Positions 35,237 to 47,496 of a stretch of DNA of 64,000 nucleotides are shown in pieces. Under the pieces are notes generated by a model. That model made no database searches. It had not been told where the DNA came from and was given only the letters and a program-made list of their open reading frames with translations. Both the position numbers and the translations under genes were made by a program. Where the stretch lies: positions 40,212,106 to 40,276,105 of the forward strand of contig CP136063.1 of NCBI GenBank assembly GCA_032622095.1. Direction: 5' to 3'. This stretch comes from Siphonodentalium dalli (taxonomy: Eukaryota; Mollusca; Scaphopoda; Gadilida; Siphonodentaliidae). Numbering within the stretch: the stretch's first letter is position 1; every line of letters starts with the position of its first letter.

Positions 35237-38200
35237 TAGTCCAGACGACAAGTCTGAAAAAGGCTCTATTTTAGGAGTTAGTTCAACCGGTCACCAAGAA
35301 AATTTCCACGTGTTGCCTGTTGTGGGGGACTACAGTGCGGTTCATGCAAGGGTTGATGTAATTTCTGAAAGTGTTGCAATTTTTTTCTATTCATGGTTTT
35401 TAATTGAATTAAGCCTAAAATTACCATAAACTGAAAACTCAAACTACAGATGACAGTTTATGTCATTTTTGCATTATTTTCCTTCAAAGTCTTAGTAATA
35501 GATACATTATTCCACATCGCCACACAAGATTTTGGAAAATAAATACTATTTTCGAAAAAAAAATATTTAAGGATTTTTTTTGGGCAAATATTTGCTTTCG
35601 TTTCAATTTATTTCTGAAACTGATGGCACACAGCTTGTAATCTCCCTAATGAATTCCTTGTGTCAAAGCATAATACATTTCTACAATAAACTGGGAAGTC
35701 AAATTGCCAGATACAAACTTCAGATAGTGCCTCTAATGATTATTGTTTGTAACAAATATAACCCTCCCCCTAAAATTAGAAAAATTGTCATTTTTTGCAG
35801 TTTCGTTAAAAAGACGCTTGTTCTGTAATATTACAATGGAAATACACCCGTACCCGATATTACCGTGTTCACAATGTCACCGGAGGGTCAAGTTAGTACC
35901 GATATGTAGCTTTAAACCAAACCTTTGGATTACATATAAATATTAAAGACGGCTTCTACATCCAATAAGCGAAATCAGACCACACGGATGTGATTAATTT
36001 ATATTTAGTTGCAGGACTTAAAACCCAAGTTTGAACAACTTTTGTATGTCTAGAAGTTCATACAGCAACTGAAAAAAGTTAACTTTCATAGTTTCGTAAA
36101 GTAATATAATCCTGAGTTATAGGAATTTGCATGTACAACAAGCACTTAACTGGCAATATTATTTTGTTGTGTGAAAAAGTTATTTTTCGCCATCATTCAT
36201 CGTTATCCGCTTAAATAACCATAAACCGAAAACTCGAACTAGCTATGACAAGTTATGGCTTTATGGCATTACTAGTCATCATATGTTAAAATAAAGATTC
36301 CATATGTCGTAGCTACAACACAAGCTCTAATAGTTATACTGATTTCGAAAAATACTCAATGAAGTGCATTTTTAGGGCTAAAATCAGCGTTCGATTGATT
36401 AATGTTTTCTAACTGATAGTGCCCGCTTTGTAATTTTCCGGAAAATTCCTGGTATCAAACCTTAATAATTTGCTGCATTTAACTGGAGATTACAGTGACT
36501 CAATTGAAATGGAGACGAGTCCTCTCAAATTAATACCCGTTGCCAAAAAGTGTAAACTTTCGTTGAATTTCAAACGGTGTTTAGTATGTCAGAAATTAAA
36601 AGACGAGAATCTGCGAAAAGCTTCCGATTCTTGTTTGGAATCGTTTTCAGTTGCTCTGGGTGTTCGTCGATCATCATATGAAGAATATGGAATTGACCTT
36701 AAAGATATCGACATAAGTTTGCATAAGAGTTGTTTCTCCAATCTCCAGTTTCACAAGTTCTTCGGATCTCAGATTAGTCAAAGAGCCCACATCCACGACT
36801 GTTGATCAGACAAATCCACAAATTACAAGAGAATATTTCGACTTCAAAACTAGATGTCTTATATGCTCAAATTTGTCTCACTTGGGAGTAAAGACATTAG
36901 TTCGGGTCAGTACATTTACATCTTGCGAAACTACCGAACGATGTGCGAAGGAAAAGGAGTATGACATGATGCAACGGCGTGTTTGGTTTGACTTTTCGAA
37001 GTTGATAGCACTTGAGGCAAGACATCACAGGTTGTGTCATAGTAAATATCTGCTGGAGACCACCACCTCCAGTAACACGATTACCCCACACGGTGTTGCA
37101 CTGGAACATTTGATGGGTGTATTCTCCCGGACTTTGAAAAAGGTGTCACATATGATATGGGTCATCTACTATCAAAGTTCCTGGACATATTACGACAAAT
37201 AGGCAAACCGAAGTGTAGCAAGGTCTACACTACACAGAAACTGAAGGAAAAGTTTGAACTGAATTACTCTGACAAAGTGTGTTTTATTGATAAATCACGG
37301 ACTAAACCTGAACTCGCGATCAGTAAATCCCTTAATATACAGAATGCCATCAAGTCGCATCAAACACCAGGGCTATCCTCAAGGAACTGCAGTTATCGTC
37401 CAGTACTACACATGTTTTAAACAAATTGAGAGAGACGGATTGACAGTGCCAACCAATATGACATATGGGGCAGCGACAGCATCTGTAGGTGGATATAACC
37501 ACGACGTGGTGAATATGGTGTTATATCAGGCAGCTGATCTCAGTAGGGTTGCTTCGGTGTGATTCCAAAGAAGGATGAACGCCAACCAGAAACCCATATT
37601 TCATTTGATAATACTATTCGTGTGTGTCCTAATCTCAGAGGGAAGCAACCGGGCCCAGTGCATCTAACCGGACAATGCGCATCCGTTGGTTCAACGTGTG
37701 TTCCAAAGAACATGCATACATGAGACAAAAGCTATGTTCTCTTACACAATACCGACTAAGTTATTCGATGTACATTTTGAGAGAGGTAAATCGGGATATG
37801 TTCCTGGCTGGAGTGTATATCATGCTAGTGTCACTAATCGAATCAACGTGACGAAGACTAACATTGGATGTTGTCCGATGGTTCCTGGTTCAGCGACTGA
37901 TTTTGAAACAGTATATACAACGACGAAACGATTTCAGACTTTGTTCAGGACTCTAGGACATAATTGGTCTTATGTAGCATACGACGAAGCAACATACTGC
38001 AAGGCTCATATGATTGAATGAAGGAACCCTGATGAATTTGATAACGACGATGGTATGGATGTACAGAGCTATGAAGTGGCTTCGAAGACATTGTTATAGA
38101 AGCTGGGTGCATGGTGGCGCCACTTTAAACCGGATTGTATGCGGAAAATCGTATAACCGTGGATTTCGTTTGCATAAGCTGATGAACAAAACATTTGGAC

Positions 38201-40626
38201 AGTTGATGTGGAAGTCGTTTTAGACTGGCTTAGTTGCAACGAAGAACACATTGAACCGCCGCATCCAATTGACCATGATAATGTGTTGCATGAAATTAGG
38301 ACACCAGCAGAAATGATTCCTCTGGATTTCATGTGTAAACATGTAAACTACGCCCTGTGGGGCCATAGTCAATGTAGCGGAGTCGAGACTAATGTTCGAG
38401 AAGAAACTGCATATAGCATTTGTCAGTCTTTCTCTGAAGTTTGGCATGTTATGGCCATAAAACAATCCATAAATATGGACTGTGGTAAATATCGGGATTT
38501 GTGTTGCCAGTATGCAGCTCTAAACCGGTTCTATATCACGCCCCATTCAAAATCCTCAGTTGCGTTGCAAACTTTGGAAATGAATGGAATGCATGACTCG
38601 AACAGAACTTCACAAAATAAACATGGTCAACTTCTTATCCAATAATTGGTCCCTAAAGATACCATTGTTATTGTCGCATGGCCAGCAAGTGTTTCTTGCG
38701 GGTGGATTTCCAGATTCAAAGAAAGTAATGTTTTTATCAAAGGATGGTTGCGGTTGGTCTGGGTATCTTGAGCCCGAACGCGAATAAACTTGACTCAAGA
38801 TTGTTCGTACACATGGGGCATGCAGCAAGTGAACTGCAAGTTGAAATATTCATTGTTTGGAGTGGTGACTCAGACGTTCTGGCGATGTGCCCAATGTTTT
38901 GTGTACTACTGGGTATACGAGTTATTCTTCCTAACTGGTAATGGCAAACGACGTCGATATATCCCAGTACATGATTTGCAAAGGTTGTGGGAAAGGACAT
39001 GTCACTGATTATTCCAGCAGTTCATGAATTGGGCGGATGCGATTCGACAAACGCATTCAGTTCTATTAGGAAATTGAAATGGTTCAGAACATTGAAAGAT
39101 CACCCAGAACTGATCCCGGCGTTTACGGCAGACGGGGGAGGACCCGACTCGCATTCCGAACCATATGAGGGAAACATTTGTGTCTCTTGTTTCTTTGGTT
39201 TATTCCAACCGTGATTCGACATCCCTGGATGACTTGCGCTACGAAGAACGTGAGAAGGGACAAACTACCACCGACCATGGACTCATTCAATTCGCACCCA
39301 AAACGCGTTAACTATCGAACGTATATATGGACTCATGCTCTTTTCCCAATGTTGTTGCTGCCATTACCACCACCCAAATGGCTGGATACTTAATAATTAT
39401 AATTGGCACCTTGTTCCGGAGATGATGTCACTCGCTTCAGCTCCGACTGTCGTTCTCGAACTCAACATATGCAAGTGCAAGTCCGATTGCAGTACATGAC
39501 GTTGCCGTTGTAGGAAAGAGGATGTTCAATGCACCGATGCATGTGGCTGCGATCAATAACTGTGTGACAATAACTGTACGAGTGACGGAGAAGTGAGCGA
39601 TGAGAACAGTTTATAGCATACCCAACTAGTTTTATTTCGTACCAATTACTATTTGCACATGTTATTTTACTTAGTGGCGAAAAATTAAATTTTTCCCAAT
39701 AAACAAAATGATTATATTGCCATTTCCGTGCTTGTTGTGAATGTAAATTCTTACAACTCAGGATTATATCACCTTACAAAACTATGGCAGTTAACTTTTT
39801 CAGTTGCTGTATGAACTTTTAGACATTCAGAAGTGGTTCAAACTTGAGCTTTATGTCCTGCAACTAAATATAATATGATCACATCCGTATGGTCTGATTT
39901 CACTTATTGAATGATGGATGCCGTCTTGAATATTTATATGCAATCACTAGGTTTAGCTTAAAGCTACAACTCGGTACTAATTTGACCCTCCGTTGACATT
40001 ATGACAACGGTAAGATCGGGTACTGGTGTATTTCCATTGTGATATTACATAACAAGCGTCTTATGATCAAAACTGCCAAAAATGACAATTTTCTAATTTT
40101 ATGGGGGAGGTTTATATTTGTTACAAAAAATAGTCATTCAAGGCATTATCCAGAGTTTTTTTCTGGCAATTTGACTTCCCAGTTTGTCGTAGAAAATTAT
40201 TACGCTTTAACATTCGGATTTAACTAGCGAAATTACAAGCTGTGTGCTATCAGTTTCAGAAATAAATTGAAACGAAAGCAAATATTTGCCCAAAAAACGC
40301 ACTTAAATAAATTTTTTTCGAAAATAGTATTTATTTTCCAAAATCTTGTGTGGCGATGTGAAATAATATCTCTATTCCTAACATTTTAAAGGGAAATAAT
40401 GCCAATATGACATAAAGTGTCATCTGTAATTTGAAATATCAGTTTATGGTTATTTTAAGCTTTATTCAATCAAAAACCATGAATAAAAACAATTTGCAAC
40501 ACTTTCAGAAATTACATCCACCCTTACATCAACCACAATGTAGTTCCCCACAACAGGCAATAGGCGGAAATTTTCTTGGTGGCCGGTTGAACAGAATCTA
40601 AAAAAAAATTCCTGGCGTCTGGACTA
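35237..40626. mobile_element. Academ-like DNA transposon, copy 2 (5.4 kb, both ends intact)
   Basis: It starts TAGTCCAGACGACAAG and ends CTGGCGTCTGGACTA, with ATG flanking at 35234-35236 and 40627-40629 (3-bp target duplication). The inverted repeats are about 0.95 kb (35237 to ~36185 and ~39650 to 40626). This copy defines the termini of the family and is alignable with copy 1 over nearly its whole length. Confidence 0.85.
36509..39617 (+). pseudogene. Degraded transposon protein, copy 2
   Basis: Collinear with 29269-32636: RCLVCQKLKDENLRKAS, HHRLCHSKYL, DKSRTKPELAISKSLNI, PGWSVYHASVTN, GCCPMVPGSATDFETVYTT, WSYVAYDEATYCKA, DSDVLAM and a GGCDSTNAF variant of the XPG/PIN-like motif. The CXC cluster near 39465-39600 has in-frame stops (after CST and CDQ). 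Relative to copy 1 it carries an extra internal deletion around 38280-38310, where about 190 codons' worth of copy-1 sequence is missing. Frames change many times, so it cannot make protein. Confidence 0.7.
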
Positions 40627-40726
40627 ATGCATGTGTATTATAGCTATGTGGATATCCGCAATATGCGTGAACAATTTTGATAATTAATCATTTAGGGCAT
40701 GCATATGTTAATATTGTAGTATTCTA

Positions 40727-41095
40727 ATGAGCTGCATGCTACCAATACCATCAAATATCAGTAGTGTGTTTAGCTTACAAATAGACAAAATATCACTTGT
40801 ATCCTTTGAAATAATTTTGAGGGCAGAAGTTACAGTCACTCCGGAGATCGTGCTTTCAGAGTTTGTGCTCCATCATTGTGGAACTCTCTGCCTGGTGAAA
40901 TTCGAGGCCGTTGGGACTTAATGAAGTTGCGTGATCTGTTAAAGACTCATTTCTTTAAATTAGCTTTTGAAACTGACCAACATGCAGCTACTGGTATCGT
41001 AATTTGTATTTCTCATCAACTTTTTTCAACTTCGTTCCGCATGTGAACATGCATATAGAATTTGCGCGTTATAAATGTATTAAATAATAATAAAA
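40727..41095 (+). pseudogene. 3' end of a non-LTR retrotransposon (RT C-terminus)
   Basis: A frame through about 40850-40975 reads AFRVCAPSLWNSLPGEIR...LKTHFFKLAF, the characteristic C-terminus of CR1/L2/RTE-like reverse transcriptases. The 3' tail ends in 'gcgcgttataaatgtatt' followed by aataataa repeats. Only this fragment is present; upstream RT motifs are missing. Confidence 0.75.
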
Positions 41096-41740
41096 TTTCT
41101 TCTGTATATTTCTGAATTTGGTTAAGTTTTTGTTGTCCCAGGCTACATTGTCTTCAATGGTGATGCCTAAAATAATGTTTTTTCGCCACTCTATTAAAGT
41201 TCTTATTGTTTATTCTGATATATCGCCAACACATTGAACGCATTGTTTTCTATAAGTAAGATAATCATTGAACCAGTTCAGTGAAACCCCTCGACATTCA
41301 TAGTGCTCTAATTTTTGAAGCATTATAAACAAGAATTGTACTAAGAGAAACATTCTAGCTTATAAGAACACATATTAGAGAGCAAGAATTTTATGCTTGT
41401 GTTTTAGAAAGTAATCAGTGAAAGCGATACGATTTTTTTCTAATTTTTGAAAAAAAGTTTTGGAGAGTAAGAAATGTTTTCTTGTGTTAGAAAAAGTGAT
41501 AAAGTGATTTCGTTCCTGATTTTAGAATTTTTTTTTTAAAGAACAAGACTAAAACACCTATAAGAAATGCATGACATAAATCTAATATAATAAGAAAATA
41601 AAAACGTTTGTTATCACCCAACCAGACCAGACCATATCTCCAAGAAGACAACAGGAACAACTAATATTATCCCAAATATTCCCCTGTATATCATGCAATT
41701 ATATTTATATATAAAGTGTTTTTAACGAAAATTATTTTAT
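41096..41740. other. AT-rich spacer
   Basis: No gene. A degenerate direct repeat built on 'gagagcaagaattttatgct' / 'gagagtaagaaatgttttct' spans about 41375-41525. Confidence 0.5.
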
Positions 41741-41975
41741 TAAAGATGGATTATCTTATTAAATAATTTTTTTTAAATAGTTGCGTGGGTATAAAATAAT
41801 AGATATGAACTGAAGACCCCTGTTCGGAAAAGCTTCTATCAATTAATATTGATTTTATTTCGAATATTAAATCGGGACCGTTCATGTTACTATTTTTAGA
41901 ACAGACCATTTGGATGATACCATATTGTGATATAGAGCACTGGGCTGTTCCTACGGCTACGCAAATGTCACAGAT
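41741..41975. repeat. Dispersed repeat, second copy
   Basis: Direct-orientation copy of the 33632-33890 repeat (aaatagttgcgtgggtata ... gagcactgggct). Confidence 0.7.
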
Positions 41976-42099
41976 TCGCTGCTTGTGTTGGATGAGTGTA
42001 AACATAACTTTGGAAACATATTTCTGCAGGTAGCGCCACTGCCTACACCTTTGTTTTTGTGCTTTCGTTGCATATCTGTGCGGGAGAAGGAGCTTAGTA

Positions 42100-43400
42100 A
42101 ACGGGATTACAGACTGGGAGTGTTGTGTGTGAAGTGCAACCTGTGTCAATTGAAAGTGCAGACACAAGCAGAAACATAATTCCAAATGGATCAGCTTTGG
42201 GAATCATAGACATTGTTTCTGATTGTTTATCACACGGACAGTTGGATGTTGTTCATAGACTTCTTGTTGAATATTCTGATGTTTTCTCTCATAATGATCT
42301 AAATATAGGATTTTATCAATGAGTAAAGCATAAGATTCCAATGAAGGATGAAACCCCATTGAAGCAGAGACATGGACCTATTCCACTGGCTATGGTGAAT
42401 AAAGTTAGAGATCACCTACACCAACTTCTTGCGCTGGAGTCATCAGAAGGTCACACATCCCATATGCATCAAACATGGTGTTAGTCAGAAAGAAAACAGG
42501 TGAGCTACGTATAGTATTCGACTATCGAATTCTTAATAAGAGAACTGTGCCAGACTCATATTGTCGTCCAAGAGTTGAAGAATTGTTGGACAGGTTATCA
42601 GGCAATGCATACTACTCTGTGCTCGATCTCAAATCTGGTTTTTATAATATTGAGATCCAAGAAGAGCACAAGGAACGTACAGCATTCACAGCTGGAAATC
42701 TTGGATTTGTTCAGTACAAAAGATTGGCAATGGGATTATCAGGATCGCCAAGTACATTTCAAAGAGTTATGGAACAATGTCTTGATGAATTAAATCTAAA
42801 CATTTGTAACGTTTACCTCGTCATTGTGTACGCTGATTCGTTTGATGAACATGTTTCTCGATTTAGACAAGTTTTCCAGAGATTCCAGGAGTGCGGATTG
42901 AAAATGTCACCAAAAAAGTGTCAACTATTCCAGGACAAATTGGTTTATGTTGGGAATACAGTATCTACAGACGGTGTTACAGCAGACCCTCCAAAGGTGG
43001 AGAAGATTGCTAGCTGGCCGACGCCCACCAATCCTGATGAGTTGCGATGGTTTATTGGATTCTGCAGTTATTACAGAAAAAATTTGTCTGCAATTTCTCA
43101 CAGAAAGCTCGTCCACTTACAGATTTGTTGCCACCAACAAGTAAGTCAAAGAAGAAAGGTAAGAAGAAATCTATTCAAAAGAATTGGGTGTGGGATGAGG
43201 AGTAAACAAAGTCCTTCAATGTTCTTAAAGCGTGTTTAAGTTCTCCTCCAGTTCTTGGATACCCAGACTATTCAAAACCCTTTGAGTTGCTCATAGATGC
43301 ATCTTCTCAAGGATTGGGCTCAGTAATTTATCAAGAATCTGATGGCAACATAAGAGTAATTGCCTATGCAAGCAGAGGTCGAAATGCTTCAGAGACAGTT
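42100..43400 (+). pseudogene. Gypsy (Ty3)-type retrotransposon pol fragment, RT and RNase H
   Basis: From about 42130 a pol frame reads LLVEYSDVFSHNDLNIGF and PLKQRHGPIP. The RT then runs from 42475: VLVRKKTGELRIVFDYRILN, LDLKSGFYNIEI, RLAMGLSGSPSTFQRVME and LKMSPKKCQLFQDKLVYVG. RNase H start follows (~43226-43395: DASSQGLGSVIYQESDGN, VIAYASRG). At the catalytic box the two adjacent aspartates are absent in frame (VYLVIVYADSF, about 42812-42840), which removes the metal-binding pair and kills polymerase activity. A frame break lies around 43130-43230. No LTRs, gag or integrase are visible; the fragment stops at a junction with the next gene near 43400. Confidence 0.85.
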
Positions 43401-44411
43401 GTTCTGCCATTCTCTTGGAGCTGCAGAACCGGATACTCAAGGGAAGGGAATGGACGATCATCGGTGGTGACAGGGTTCCGTATATTTATGGCACACGCCT
43501 GGTGGAGAGCAGATTCACTTGTGACCAGTGCAACACCAATGTCACAAGTGAAAAGGACTTCCACGATCACATGTCAGTCCAACACTCATTGAAGATAACA
43601 CCATCTCAACTAGCCCGTTACAGAACTTTCGGCAACCTGCTACATGTCCCAGGCCTAGGGCATATAGAAATACACATGCTCAGGAAATATTTTAAGGTGT
43701 TATGGGACGTCTGTTTTAAAGACTTGGCGCATATGCTATGTTTCCGACCGGTGAAGGCTTTAGCAGCATGCCAGGCTGCCACTAATCACCACAAGGCATG
43801 GCAGATGTTCCAGATTTTTTCCCGAGGGACATTAGACGAGCTCCTTCTTCCATTATGCAGGGACGCCATCGAGAAAGATCTACCACTGACAACAGAATCC
43901 TACTTCTCTTGGTTGTCAGGTGTTAGAAATGACAACTATTTATTTATGTTCATGGCAATTGCAACATACTGATTTTCATTGCATCTATTTCGGGCATCTG
44001 TGAGAAGGCAGAACTGGGAGATGATGGAGGCCGATCAACTTAGGTTTTCGCCGCTGTTCTACATTGTCACCGCGCCAAATTACCAAGAGCTGTTGCTGAG
44101 GGACAGGGTGATGATGGCACAATGCCCACCTGCAGTTAAACAGTATATCATCAAGCATCTGTCGATGAACGTTTCTGGTCGATCAAGCCAAGCCGAAGGG
44201 GGAGACTTCATCCTGTAGGCCAGAAACAGAAGGATAAAGATGTGTTTGCCACCAGGGCTTCCCGACGAACGACGGTGGTTGCAGGCAGCTAGGAGCGTCG
44301 ACTCTCTTGAGCAGGTGAGCTTGAATGCTGCAATATGTTTCATTGTTTGAGGGTTCACGAGTGTCTGAAAAAATGTACAAACCAAAAAGGTTTGATCGTG
44401 CCAAAACGGCA

Positions 44412-44480
44412 ATATAGTCGTAGATAGCTATGGCTAAATAGAAATTATGCCAATATAGTCGTAGATAGCTATGGCTAAAT
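44412..44480. repeat. 30-bp direct duplication
   Basis: 'caatatagtcgtagatagct' followed by atggctaaat occurs twice, 41 bp apart, in the intron after exon 1 of the second DUF6589-like gene. Confidence 0.8.
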
Positions 44481-44876
44481 GCATCGGATTTTGAAAGTCA
44501 ATAAAGTTATGGTGGGATTATAAGATTTGATTGAGATAGATATCAATGATACTACAAAAATACTTATAGGAATTGTTGGAAAGTCTACATGAAGGAAGAA
44601 GGTCTGGTGTGGCTGACTATTTCAGTGACATGCAATTAGCCGAGTCAACTATTAAACAAATACAATTCCCTTACTAATAATGTTACAGGTGGTCGTTGGT
44701 CTCAAGCAACTAAACCAACTGATCAATGATATGGCGACAGAGGAACAGCACATCGAGGTAGACACGGCCAATGACCAAGAGGCAGAAAACGTATTGGATT
44801 CCGAGGCAATGGTTGAGGCAAAATGTTCGTCCCTACCTGAATCGCTTCCTTCAATCAGGACTTACTCAGGAAACAG

Positions 44877-46979
44877 GTGAATGTTGATACCTTCATACAC
44901 GCGCGGATAGTGCCACTATACTCGCGCTTTTACAGGGGGAACTCGTGGAAATGGGATAGTGTTATACCTGAAAATATGAACGTTTAGAATAATACTGGCA
45001 AAGACATCCAAAAGCATGATCCACTTAACCGAAGATTTAGTTGAACAATCCAGGTGATAATTTCAAAATCAAGCTACAAACTAGAATTTTTAAACTTCCT
45101 ATTGGAAGTTTGATACTTCCATATAATTATCATATATATTCCAATCCAAATCCCCTCTCAATCATTACCTTTCCCATAACCCAAATCTTAACATAACCAT
45201 ACCTATCGGCAACCCGTACCATGTCCCAATACTAAATGTTTCTATAAGCATAACCATGCTCTAGCCGTAACCATAACCACAATAATTCTAACTATATCTA
45301 TAACTTTAAAAAGTCATGGAATATAAGTAGTGGCTCACCTTTTCGATCGTAATTTTGTTTATCTCGATTAATCCGTTCCACAACTATTGAAGTATTTATT
45401 TAGTTACACCCATGCATACTACAGACCTTATATTATGATACATGTTTATCATAAACACATCAGTTCGCAAAAATAAAAGATTAAGAATGAGGCTACTTTT
45501 GAAATTATATTTCTCGTAAAAAGTGACCCCTAGTAGACCCTTTGGTATCATCTAGATGGTCTCCTGTAATTTCTGTAGAAGACAGACACAGGCAGACAGA
45601 CAGAAATTCGCAGATATACAGTAATGCCCTATGTAATCGACCCCTTAAACACAGCAGAATTATGGGTAACTTTTCGGGATTCAGGAGAGCTTTCGGATGA
45701 ATGTCAGCAGGCTATATTTCCCGCTAAATCCTGAAATATTACCCATAATTCTGCTATGTTTAAGGAGTCGATTACTTAGGGCATACTGTAGATATAGATG
45801 TAAGCATGTTATTAAATTATTCATGAATTCCAAATTAAATCACACGACGTCAGATGCACCTATCCCATGACACTCCACGTGACAATTCACCGTGTGTTCC
45901 AATTTTAGTTTGTCATGATCCAACCGGTTGGGCACCAATAGCAGGTCAGACCGACAAACAAATGAACACACACACAGTTCGGTTTTATTAGTATACATAC
46001 CCACATGTGTACAATATATATATTTAATTGGCAACGGGAATAAAGAACATGCACGGGTTCCACATGCACACATGTGTCTATCTCTTGTGCCTATATTCCA
46101 AATTAAAGACTTGAGATGTTAAAAATTATAACTGCTATGGGATGGTATATTCTCGTGAAATATACGGATAGTTATAGTCTGTCCACAATGAAGTGCGAAG
46201 TTTTAAATCAATGCCGATCTGTAATTTGCCAAGTGTTAAGTCTTGGTTTATCAGTTTGTCGGGTCAGTGATTTCAACGGCCAGTACTATAAGTGACGGTT
46301 ATATCTACGTGCAGCGGATATATTTATTTATGAAATAATTATGCGCGAATGGCAATCACTCACACATCTGATAACACATGTCTTGATTACGCCTTATTAT
46401 AAAATTAGTAACATGCTAAAAACGAGCCCAAATCACCAGAATGGGACAAAGGCGAATATGTTTTATTTGAAGTTCTATCATGCTCGGGAACGCTCTAGAA
46501 AGATCATTGAAATGTCACTATATATGTGTATCAGGAATCAAGCATTAAATATAATTTAGAAACATATCAAAATAGCATAACAGGTAATGCTGTCAAGACA
46601 CGTTATGTCATTACAAACGTTTATACCGATTGTACTGACTGTCCAACCGATTGTACTGACTGTACAAGATCGCGAACTTTTCCACAGCTTGTGCGAATTT
46701 TGTATACATTTTTGGTTCAAAGCGACTTAATCGGACAGGTGCGCAACACACTGTGCCATCAGAAGTAGGCCAGTCATGCAGCCAATTCTATTTTAAAGAG
46801 CGCGGATTTGGGAAAGCTGCATTGTGTGAGAACGTAACATGATTCGCGTACATCTATATGCATTTCGGTATGTTGCTTTCCCGAGTAATGGTGCCTTTTC
46901 TGTGTACATAAATAGCACCAAACTGAACATACGCCTTCTCACCAGCAAAATGATAAATAGCCGATGTGTTGAAACGGTA
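44877..46979. other. Intronic sequence, part 1
   Basis: Apart from the MITE at 45619-45788, a degenerate 'cataacc' stretch (about 45170-45300) and a short 'gattgtactgactgt' direct repeat (46628-46664), no feature is supported. Open frames here are short and have no family signature. Confidence 0.5.
45619..45788. mobile_element. 170-bp near-palindromic MITE, Tc1/mariner-like (TA duplication)
   Basis: The ends read cagtaatgcccta...tagggcatactg, flanked by ta at 45617-45618 and 45789-45790. Inverted repeats of ~60 bp (through 'gcagaattatgggtaa') surround a small centre with 'gagctttcggatgaatgtc'. The same family is at 58597-58731 and, in part, at 20519-20657. Confidence 0.8.
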
Positions 46980-47496
46980 GTATACCCAGGGGGGGGGGGG
47001 GGTCGGACAAAAATTTCAGGCACGTATGGCATTTTTTCCCTTTCGATCATTTTTTGTACCCACCCACCCCCTTCGCCAATTTTTTTTCCGTTTTCGGCAG
47101 TTTTTTCCGACCATTTTTTGACCCCCACTCCCCTTTTAACACTAAAACAGAGATTTGCGGGGGGGAATTCACTGTAAACAGCTGTATATGAATTTCTGTG
47201 CATACTATTTATCATGGATGTTGACATGGACATGTAAATAGGAATGAGTCCTTTTGAGGTCATTCGGCCAAAAAAACATGGCTGCCAGCGGCCATCTTGG
47301 ATTTAAAAATTTGCAACAAAATACAACACGATAACTGCCTGCAGTCAGTTTACAGTTTACAGTTGCCAAAACACTAAAAAACAAGCAGGAAATTATTTTT
47401 TTTAGTTGCGGAAAAAATTGCTTGTTGGTGGATTTGATCACCCACCCACCCCGGCATACGTGCCGGAATTTTTGTTTTCACCCCCCCCTGGTATAC
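46980..47496. mobile_element. ~517-bp MITE with G-tract termini
   Basis: The left end gtataccca plus 14 G (46989-47002), then acaaaaatttcaggcacgta, is mirrored by the right end 'ggcatacgtgccggaattttt' region, a C-run and ctggtatac. Inverted repeats are ~50 bp. No transposase. The target duplication could not be fixed. Confidence 0.7.

Noticed and set aside
46793-47263. Minus-strand 156-codon frame near the G-tract MITE
   Set aside because: It spans the MITE terminal repeat and homopolymer tracts, giving Lys/Gly/Pro runs typical of low-complexity shadow frames.
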